From NCBI GenBank assembly GCA_030151135.1, contig JASLEQ010000427.1, positions 1-10,889 on the forward strand: a stretch of DNA of 10,889 nucleotides. The letters run 5' to 3'. A program made the translations under genes and the position numbers. The notes under the pieces are model-generated. The model was not told where the DNA came from and did not search any database. It was given only the letters and a program-made list of their open reading frames with translations. The stretch comes from Candidatus Sulfotelmatobacter sp. (GTDB lineage: Bacteria > Acidobacteriota > Terriglobia > Terriglobales > SbA1). Every line of letters begins with the position of its first letter. The stretch's first letter is position 1. This document shows positions 1 through 5,296 of this stretch, one piece after another.

Positions 1-231
1 CAGCGAGCCAAACGCATCGATTGCCGTCTTCACCGCACCGGCAGCCGCCGACTCGTCGGTCACGTCCAGTTCGAAGAGCTTCACCTGGTCACCGTAGCGC
101 TCAGATAGCTCACGCAGTGATTCAATGTCGCGAGCTGTCGCCAACACCTTATTGCCCGCCGAAAGGCCCGCTTCGACAATTGCGCGACCCAGACCGCGAG
201 AACTACCTGTGACCAACCATACTTGCGCCAT
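1..231 (-). CDS. Short-chain dehydrogenase/reductase, N-terminal 77 residues (cut by window edge)
   Basis: Reading from the ATG at 231 to the window edge gives 77 codons with no stop. The protein begins MAQVWLVTGSSRGLG. Residues 8-15 (TGSSRGLG) fit the TGxxxGxG Rossmann dinucleotide-binding motif of classical SDR enzymes, and ELDVTD (residues 54-59) is the usual segment with the adenine-ring-contacting Asp. After strand beta-2 the sequence reads ATARD, and a basic residue there suggests an NADPH preference (inference). The catalytic Ser-Tyr-Lys lies beyond the edge, so the substrate cannot be named. A strong Shine-Dalgarno GGAGG (241-237) sits 5 nt before the ATG and fixes the start. These enzymes are cytosolic NAD(P)-dependent oxidoreductases. 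The nearest upstream gene on the same strand ends 504 nt away, so this gene probably has its own promoter. Confidence 0.9.
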   Translation of the reverse strand, partial: MAQVWLVTGSSRGLGRAIVEAGLSAGNKVLATARDIESLRELSERYGDQVKLFELDVTDESAAAGAVKTAIDAFGSL

Positions 232-241
232 TCAATCCTCC

Positions 242-735
242 TATTTGCTGAGCCCGAGCTACTTCGACACCGCACGTGCAGCCGGAAATACTGTACAGCA
301 ACAAATTAGGAATAGCGCGGCCTGCCGTCGACATCATTTGGTCGAATGTGATTTGGGAGTGGAGAACCATGAATGCGGTTATTTTCTGAGTGATGGGAAG
401 ATGTATAAGTTCAAGCGTGAAGAACCGGCCCGCAAGTCTAATTCCTTGGGACGAATGATTTGGCGGCTAGGCTATTTGAAACTTGGCTTCGGCGGTGGGC
501 ACACTAATTCAAACCAGCGTCTGATGTACACCTGGGCGTGAGCCTCACCGCGGCAATGCCGCGCTCCTGCCGCATTGGCTGTTTCGGAATTCCACCGTTA
601 TCCGCTAAGGTCGGAATCTCCGCTTCGGATCACAAACCAGTGGATCGGGTTTGTGGTAACGAGTCCACAGACTTCACATCTAATTCCAGCAGAGATGTGA
701 TGCGCTTCGTTCTGTGTATCAGGAACTGGTCATTC
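242..735. other. 494-nt intergenic stretch with inverted repeats, no recognisable gene
   Basis: The stretch separates the end of the diadenylate cyclase-domain gene from the SDR start, both on the minus strand. No reading frame on either strand gives a protein I recognise. A plus-strand frame open to 541 begins inside the antisense of the SDR gene and has no ribosome binding site. The right half carries three clear inverted repeats: CGCGGCA-A-TGCCGCG (549-563), CACAAACC/GGTTTGTG (631-655) and TCACATCT/AGATGTGA (674-700). The latter two lie just beyond the stop of the upstream gene. None is followed by a T-run on the minus strand, so a canonical intrinsic terminator is not evident. The left half must hold the SDR promoter, but I cannot place convincing -35/-10 boxes. 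Confidence 0.5.
631..700 (-). repeat. Two stem-loops downstream of the diadenylate cyclase-domain gene
   Basis: Read on the minus strand, the first is TCACATCT with its complement after an 11-nt loop (700-674). The second is CACAAACC with GGTTTGTG around a 9-nt loop (655-631). Both stems are perfect 8-bp matches, 36 to 105 nt past the stop codon at 736. Their position suggests a transcript 3' end or an RNA-stability element. Neither is followed by a U-tract, so factor-independent termination is not supported. Confidence 0.4.
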
Positions 736-1326
736 TCACTTTGTGCTCGCGGTTGGTCGCCGCTGTGGCGTGAGAATCGTTAGTTCGCCGACTTGCTCTC
801 TTTTCACAGCACCACGCAGTTGGGCGGCGTGATCCATCATCCAAACCTCGGGAATAATTTCGCCGACTAATTGCCCATGACAGAAAAGCCGCACCACCGA
901 ACTTTCGGAGACGACAATTCCCACCGCTTTGGTGACTGCGCTCATGTTGGCCGCTGCGATGTGCCGGCTGCCAAGTCCCAACGGCACATTCACTTGTGCA
1001 GCCAAAGCATCAAGGTAGCGGCACGCGGAAAGGACAATTCCATCACGGCTCACCACGAACCCGCCATCCAGTTGCGCCAATTCCTTGATGGTTCCGCGAA
1101 GATTGAGATTGGTAACGTGGCGCGAAGACTCAGGATGTCCCGATAGCGGGTCCAGGATCAACGACCTGGATCTCGCCAAGACCGCCTGCTCATCCCCAAG
1201 CGTAAATATCGTGCCAACGCGCCTTCCCTCTCGGCCCTCGCGAGCGATTTCGACTGCGAGCTCAATGAGGGATTCTAGAACCTCAGGATCGTACTCCGTG
1301 ACCTGGCAGAGAATGCTCTCAAACAC
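736..1326 (-). CDS. Diadenylate cyclase (DAC/DisA_N domain) protein, DacZ-like
   Basis: A 196-residue soluble protein with no membrane segment. Residues about 34-160 match the diadenylate cyclase (DisA_N) fold, which joins two ATP into cyclic di-AMP. The layout is that of compact DacZ-like cyclases: VGTIFTLGD (37-45), SLILDPLSGH (55-64), then GTIKELAQLDGGFVV (78-92). There follow SACRYLDA (100-107), GLGSRHIAAA (117-126) and GIVVSES (136-142). D87, R121 and H122 at the usual active-site motifs are kept. The common DGA motif is DGG here and the common RHR is RHI, so activity is likely but unproven. The fused TM helices of DacA/CdaA and the DNA-binding C-terminus of DisA are absent. The start is GTG, supported by GAGGAG 7 nt upstream and by an in-frame stop just beyond it. 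The gene stands alone. The DAC family is clear; the product assignment is family inference. Confidence 0.82.
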   Translation of the reverse strand: MFESILCQVTEYDPEVLESLIELAVEIAREGREGRRVGTIFTLGDEQAVLARSRSLILDPLSGHPESSRHVTNLNLRGTIKELAQLDGGFVVSRDGIVLSACRYLDALAAQVNVPLGLGSRHIAAANMSAVTKAVGIVVSESSVVRLFCHGQLVGEIIPEVWMMDHAAQLRGAVKREQVGELTILTPQRRPTASTK

Positions 1327-1333
1327 GCGTCAA

Positions 1334-1339
1334 CTCCTC
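1334..1339 (-). promoter_or_regulatory. Ribosome binding site fixing the GTG start of the DAC gene
   Basis: GAGGAG on the minus strand lies 7 nt before the GTG at 1326-1324. An in-frame TGA at 1332-1330 rules out any earlier start, so this site decides the non-ATG start. Confidence 0.7.
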
Positions 1340-1347
1340 GGTGGTTC

Positions 1348-1379
1348 GATACGTATTGCCATCAGATACATATATTGCC
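1348..1379 (-). repeat. Tandem direct repeat GGCAATA..GTATC upstream of the DAC gene
   Basis: On the minus strand GGCAATATATGTATC (1379-1365) is followed after TGAT by GGCAATACGTATC (1360-1348). The copies differ by a 2-nt insertion and one base. The second contains the perfect palindrome ATACGTAT. The pair lies 22-53 nt before the GTG start, immediately upstream of the ribosome binding site, where an operator or a 5' leader element would be expected. No matching regulator is known to me, so the regulatory role is inference. Confidence 0.4.
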
Positions 1380-1635
1380 TTGGATGAGAGGCTTACGGGG
1401 AAGATTCAAACTCAGGTCCCTCATGCATTATCACGCGCCAGCCTGCACGCTAGTTCGGGATGGGCCCGCCTCAAGCGCGGATTTCTTATTCACTGTTCGA
1501 AGGGGTGTGATGGCGGGTGTTAGCGGATTGACGAAGAGAGTGAGTTGCAGCGGATAAGCAGCATGTTGTCATGCGCGAGTAAATGCGACCCTACAACCAG
1601 TTCGCTTTCCGCTCATTTGGGCTCTATTGCGTGGT
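1380..1635. other. Intergenic stretch, nothing recognised
   Basis: This lies between the molybdoenzyme remnant and the repeat in front of the DAC gene. Short open frames occur on the plus strand (up to 60 codons) but resemble nothing I know and lack ribosome binding sites. The stretch should contain the DAC promoter. AT-rich hexamers near 1366-1376 could be a -10 region, but no well-spaced -35 box accompanies them. Confidence 0.4.
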
Positions 1636-1752
1636 CTAGCTTTTCTGCAGAAGCTTGTCGACAGTAATGGGAAGTTCCCGAACACGCTTCCCGGTCGCAT
1701 GAAAAACTGCGTTCGCAACATCAGGAATGTCACGGATCCGGTCAAAACTCAT
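1636..1752 (-). pseudogene. C-terminal remnant of a xanthine dehydrogenase-family molybdopterin subunit
   Basis: Thirty-eight codons run from an ATG at 1752 to TAG at 1636. Residues 13-35, including ANAVFHATGKRVRELPIT and DKLL, match the extreme C-terminus of the large molybdopterin-binding subunit of xanthine dehydrogenase/aldehyde oxidase-type enzymes. There, AxANAVFxATGKRxRxLP(I/L) close to the end is a family signature. The full subunit is about 700-780 residues, so over 90% is missing. The GxGEPP-type segment that normally precedes this tail was not found upstream in any minus-strand frame. An in-frame stop lies 4 codons before the ATG. GAGGTG lies 8 nt before the ATG, so translation of a short peptide is possible, but the simplest reading is a decayed gene end left after a deletion. 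No small 2Fe-2S or FAD subunit remnant was recognised nearby. Confidence 0.7.
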
Positions 1753-1820
1753 GTGAAGCTCACCTCAATCAGCGGCCCGGACGCATCGCGGGCTGCGCTT
1801 TTGCTTGGATGCCACTTTCG

Positions 1821-2078
1821 TCATATCGGAATACTTAAACCGAGCGGATACAGCCCGTTTATTCTGCCCAGCCTGCAAGGAGACTTAGGATCGCGGGATG
1901 AACGGCGCCACACGGCGAGGACGCTTTTTGGAAAAGGACAACCGAAGTACAAACTGGCATCATCTATTGCGAGCTTTGCTGCAGGACGCCGCCGGTCGAC
2001 ATCTGGCTGATAGTTCACGACCAGAGCATATCCGTGCTTGAGTTCCGGATCGTCCGTGAACTCAATGCGCAGATTCAT
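1821..2078 (-). CDS. Hypothetical 85-residue ORF, ATGA-coupled to the permease
   Basis: An ATG at 2078 overlaps the permease stop as ATGA, the same arrangement as the PadR-permease junction upstream, so coupled translation is possible. The product begins MNLRIEFTDDPELKHGY and I do not recognise it. The first ~45 residues read like a soluble, charged protein. The second half (KSPCRLGRINGLYPLGLSI) is rich in Cys/Arg/Pro and looks less like coding sequence. It has no signal peptide and no confident TM helix. The ORF ends shortly before the molybdoenzyme remnant, so it may be the 5' end of a truncated gene that now runs into non-coding DNA. It could also be a chance ORF. Confidence 0.35.
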   Translation of the reverse strand: MNLRIEFTDDPELKHGYALVVNYQPDVDRRRPAAKLAIDDASLYFGCPFPKSVLAVWRRSSRDPKSPCRLGRINGLYPLGLSIPI

Positions 2079-4756
2079 TCGTATCGAAGCGCCACGCTAG
2101 GGTCAACAAGCGTTGCACGGCGCGCGGGAATGTAGCACGCCAGGGTCGCGACTACGATGAGAATCGTGGCAACCGCGGTAAAGGTCAATGGATCGTGCGC
2201 TGTCACGCCAAACAGAAGCTTCGTCATGAGCCGCGTTGACGCTAAAGCGGCGACGATTCCGATGGCGACGCCCATCAGTGCCAGTTTCGTCCCCTGTCTT
2301 AACACCATTTTGAGCACGTCTCCGCCCTTCGCTCCAAGCGCCAACCGGATGCCAATCTCGCGTTGGCGTTGAGATACGGAGTAAGACATTACGCCGTAGA
2401 TGCCGATGATGCCCAGAGCCAGCGCCATTGCGCCGGCAATTCCCAGCATTGTGAGTGTGAAGGAAGTTCGCGCCACTGATTTGCTGAAGACGTCCTGCAT
2501 CGTGCGAACGGAAGCGAGTGGCAGATTCGAATTCACGGACCATACCGCCGTATGAACTTCGTTCAGAAAACTTCCCGTGCCCGCTCGGTCAGTGCGAATA
2601 ACGAACGTCACTGTACGGATCACGGGAACAAAAGGATTCTTAACCAGCGGAGGCCAGTACACCGTCTCCGGCTCGGCTTCCTGCAAACCCTTTTCGCGCA
2701 CGTTCTGGAGGACGCCGACTACTTCGCTCCACGGCATGTTTGTGAATTCGCGGACGTGTTTTCCGACCGCCGCTGAGGGCGTACCCCACAATTCGCGGGC
2801 AAGATTCTCGGAGAGCATCACCACTGGCCGGAGTGCATAGATCTCGCTCCACGTGATTTCGCGCCCCGCAACTAATCTCGTGCCGGCTGTTTGCACTAGA
2901 CCGGGAGAAATGTACTTGTACAGACGCAATGGCGGTATGTTGCTGTCGGCATAAGCCTTTCCCTCGGCGTAAATTTGGTCCCACGGGGAATCGAACCCTT
3001 CCATCGGCATCTCGCTGACGAATCCGACGGACTTTACTCCCTGAATTGTGGCGAGTCTATCCATGATTGCATTCTGCATTCGGACAACTCGGTCCGGCTC
3101 GGCAATCATTGAATCCGGGATAGAAATTCGCACAGTCTGCAGATGTTGCGGATCGGCAAATCCCGGGTCGACCTTTCGCAAGGCTGCGAAGGTGCGAATC
3201 ATGAGGCCAGCACTCATCAGTAATAAGAGCGCCATTGCTACTTGTCCTACGACTAGCAGATTCCTGGCTCGATGCCGCTCCCGGCTCACCGTGGTGGTTC
3301 TCCCTACAGTTTTGAGAGCCGAACCCCAGCGTGGCCCCGCATATTTCAGCGCAGGGATGAATCCGAACAAGAACCCGGATAGCACCGAGAGAATAAAAGT
3401 GAAGACAAGAGTTCGCGCATCGATTGAGATTTCATTTAAGCGCGGCAGATTCGATGGTCCGACCGCTACCAGGAAGTCGACGCCCGCGTAGGCAAAGATA
3501 ACGCCCACGACTCCGCCCATGATTCCGAGCATCACGCTTTCTATTAGGAGGCCTCGAACGATGCGCGCCCGACCGGCGCCGAGGGCGGTGCGGACGGCCA
3601 ATTCCTGTTGGCGAGCCTCTATCCGTACGAGCAACAGATTGGTCACATTCGCGCATGCAATCAGCATGACCAAGGTGATCGTCGCCATCACGACCCATAA
3701 GAATTCGCCTACATTGCCGATTACTTCCTGCTTCAGTGGGTGAATCATCGGTGTGATTCGCCATTGCTCATAGATGTGTGAATTCTGGCCCGGACCGTTT
3801 GACCACGAGTTCATCCAGACCGGCAGCAATCGTGTCAGGTCGGCGTTTGCTTCCGTGATCGTCGCTCCGGGTTTGAGGCGCGCGATACCGTGGAAGCCGA
3901 AGCCGGCGAGAGGCAAGTTGACGCGGTCAAAAGGCAGTGGTGCGATCAAATCGAAGTCGGCATCCACGAATCGAAATCCGCGTGGCATCACGCCAACGAT
4001 TTCTCTCAGCTGCGAATCGGTCGTGATGGTTCGTCCGATCACCCCTCGTTCTCCGCCGAATCGCCTTTGCCAGTAGCCATAGCTAAGCATCACCCTTCCC
4101 GGACCGTTTGGTACTTGATCCTGCGGCGAGAACCAGCGCCCGACGGCGGGCGCAACGCCGAGCGTCTCAAGCACGCCGTCACTGACTGCCACGGTACGCA
4201 CTTGTTCCGGCTCCCCGATACCTGTGACATTCGCCGTACCGCTTCCCCATATGCCCAACGATTGAAATGTCTGGTTATGTTCGGCATAGGTGAAATACAT
4301 GGATGGCGAGAGAAGAAGGCCGTTCTCGAAATCCGCAAGCCCCTCAACTCCCGGCGCGATCTGATGCAGCGCCACGAGCCGTTCGGCATGCGGGTAATTT
4401 AATGGCCTCAGCAACACGCTGTTTACTACGGAAAAGACCGCTGCATTCGCGGCGATTCCAATGGCGATCGTCAACAATGCGACCACTGTGAATACGGGAC
4501 TGCGGCTCAACGCACGCAGCCCATGACGGATGTCCAGAAGAACGCTCTCCGCCGATGGCCATCCCCAGACTCCACGTGAGTTCTCCTGGATCAACTCCAC
4601 GTTGCCAAACTCACGCCGCGCGGAATGAATCGCTTCTTCCCTCGACATGCCCTCTCCAACGAGTTCCTCAACTTTTTCGTCAAGGTGCGCCTGAATCTCT
4701 TCCGACAATTCACGGTAGAGTTGCTTTCGCGAAAACCACTGCTTCAGCCAATTCAT
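2075..4756 (-). CDS. ADOP-type ABC transporter permease (duplicated MacB/FtsX)
   Basis: An 893-residue inner-membrane protein made of two MacB/FtsX permease halves. Residues 1-80 form a charged cytosolic prefix (SEEIQAHLDEK, EEAIHSARREFGN) typical of the acidobacterial duplicated orphan permease family. Likely TM helices are 88-116, 350-376, 400-430, 447-470, 498-520, 767-792, 822-843 and 856-876. MacB-type extracytoplasmic domains lie at about 117-345 and 525-755. The cytoplasmic coupling motif occurs in each half: ELAVRTALGAG (385-395) and REIGIRLALGAKG (799-811). It ends with the usual PARRATLVDPSVALRYE. MacB-like permeases are mechanotransmission systems rather than conventional channels. 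No MacB-type ATPase is in the window, as expected for 'orphan' members, and the substrate is unknown. The ATG overlaps the PadR stop as ATGA, with GGTGAG just upstream. PadR probably autoregulates the pair. Confidence 0.93.
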   Translation of the reverse strand: MNWLKQWFSRKQLYRELSEEIQAHLDEKVEELVGEGMSREEAIHSARREFGNVELIQENSRGVWGWPSAESVLLDIRHGLRALSRSPVFTVVALLTIAIGIAANAAVFSVVNSVLLRPLNYPHAERLVALHQIAPGVEGLADFENGLLLSPSMYFTYAEHNQTFQSLGIWGSGTANVTGIGEPEQVRTVAVSDGVLETLGVAPAVGRWFSPQDQVPNGPGRVMLSYGYWQRRFGGERGVIGRTITTDSQLREIVGVMPRGFRFVDADFDLIAPLPFDRVNLPLAGFGFHGIARLKPGATITEANADLTRLLPVWMNSWSNGPGQNSHIYEQWRITPMIHPLKQEVIGNVGEFLWVVMATITLVMLIACANVTNLLLVRIEARQQELAVRTALGAGRARIVRGLLIESVMLGIMGGVVGVIFAYAGVDFLVAVGPSNLPRLNEISIDARTLVFTFILSVLSGFLFGFIPALKYAGPRWGSALKTVGRTTTVSRERHRARNLLVVGQVAMALLLLMSAGLMIRTFAALRKVDPGFADPQHLQTVRISIPDSMIAEPDRVVRMQNAIMDRLATIQGVKSVGFVSEMPMEGFDSPWDQIYAEGKAYADSNIPPLRLYKYISPGLVQTAGTRLVAGREITWSEIYALRPVVMLSENLARELWGTPSAAVGKHVREFTNMPWSEVVGVLQNVREKGLQEAEPETVYWPPLVKNPFVPVIRTVTFVIRTDRAGTGSFLNEVHTAVWSVNSNLPLASVRTMQDVFSKSVARTSFTLTMLGIAGAMALALGIIGIYGVMSYSVSQRQREIGIRLALGAKGGDVLKMVLRQGTKLALMGVAIGIVAALASTRLMTKLLFGVTAHDPLTFTAVATILIVVATLACYIPARRATLVDPSVALRYE

Positions 4757-5094
4757 AACTCACCCGGCGCCAGAACTTGCGTGATTCCTTTGAGCATCCG
4801 TTCAAAGCTTGATATCTCACGCTCCAGATGCCTGCCGCCTGCGGGCGTTAACTTGTAGATCCGAACTCGGCGGTTAGAGGCGGAGGTGCCCCATTCCGCG
4901 CTTACGAAGCCTTCCTTAAGAAGACGCTGCAGCGCTGGATACAGCGACCCTTCTTCGATCTGCAGCACCTCATTCGAGGTTCGCTTGATCTGCTGGACCA
5001 GGGCATACCCGTGCATGGGCTGGCGTTTGAGCGTGCGCAGAACCATCATCTCCAGGGCACCGGGGAACAGGTCGCGTTGGGCGGATTTCTTCAT
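4753..5094 (-). CDS. PadR-family transcriptional regulator
   Basis: With the ATG at 5094 the product is 113 residues, the usual length for compact PadR proteins, and opens with the family-typical segment SAQRDLFPGALEMMVLRTL. The winged helix follows: MHGYALVQQIK (residues 27-37), then LQIEEGSLYPALQRLLKEGF (44-63), the PadR signature around the recognition helix. RIYKLTPAGGRHL (79-91) forms the wing. The C-terminal helix probably dimerises. An in-frame start at 5166 would add 24 residues (SSILVCSRPLLNRPA...) unlike the family and would place the putative operator inside the gene, so I reject it. The weakness is that no strong Shine-Dalgarno precedes 5094 (AGGA lies about 15 nt away). The stop overlaps the permease ATG as ATGA. 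PadR proteins next to ADOP genes are thought to repress their own operon. Confidence 0.9.
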   Translation of the reverse strand: MKKSAQRDLFPGALEMMVLRTLKRQPMHGYALVQQIKRTSNEVLQIEEGSLYPALQRLLKEGFVSAEWGTSASNRRVRIYKLTPAGGRHLEREISSFERMLKGITQVLAPGEL

Positions 5095-5121
5095 GTGGGC
5101 TGGAATCGTTCCTGGCCTCGC

Positions 5122-5156
5122 AGGCCTATTTAGTAAAGGCCTAGAGCAAACTAGTA
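5122..5156 (-). promoter_or_regulatory. Putative PadR operator region (AGGCCT pair, TAGTA repeats)
   Basis: Upstream of the PadR ATG, the palindrome AGGCCT occurs twice (5122-5127 and 5137-5142) around 9 nt of AT-rich sequence. TAGTA occurs at 5131-5135 and 5152-5156, exactly 21 bp apart, i.e. two helical turns. Some PadR operators contain TAGTA/TACTA-like half-sites, so an autoregulatory operator and promoter here are plausible. No clean -35/-10 pair was found. Confidence 0.35.
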
Positions 5157-5179
5157 TGGATGACATTCAGAGTCAAGCG

Positions 5180-5249
5180 AAAAATGGCGCGAGGGATGAA
5201 ATTTCAGAAGATTTCGCGCAGGACCGGGGCGTTCAAATGCCGGTCGCGC
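5180..5249 (-). terminator. Probable intrinsic terminator after the PP2C phosphatase gene
   Basis: On the minus strand, starting 48 nt past the phosphatase stop, a GC-rich stem-loop pairs GCGC and GACCGG (5249-5240) with CCGGTC and GCGC (5227-5222, 5219-5216) around a 12-nt loop and a 2-nt bulge. An overlapping second hairpin pairs GCGCGA (5219-5214) with TCGCGC (5192-5187), with an alternative inner GAAAT/ATTTC pairing. It is followed at once by CATTTTT (T-run at 5184-5180). The shared GCGC means the two stems compete. It ends about 24 nt before the proposed PadR operator and so insulates the two units. Confidence 0.45.
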
Positions 5250-5296
5250 TTAAGGGCTGGTTTAGCTTGAAGAACGCGCTAAAGGTTCAATGTGCC

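Noticed and set aside
125..541. 138-codon plus-strand ORF over the SDR 5' end and the gap
   Set aside because: It begins antisense to a convincing SDR gene and has no ribosome binding site and no recognisable protein family.
5095..5166. N-terminal extension of PadR from an upstream start
   Set aside because: The added 24 residues are unlike PadR proteins, whose conserved region begins at the ATG at 5094, and they would cover the putative operator.
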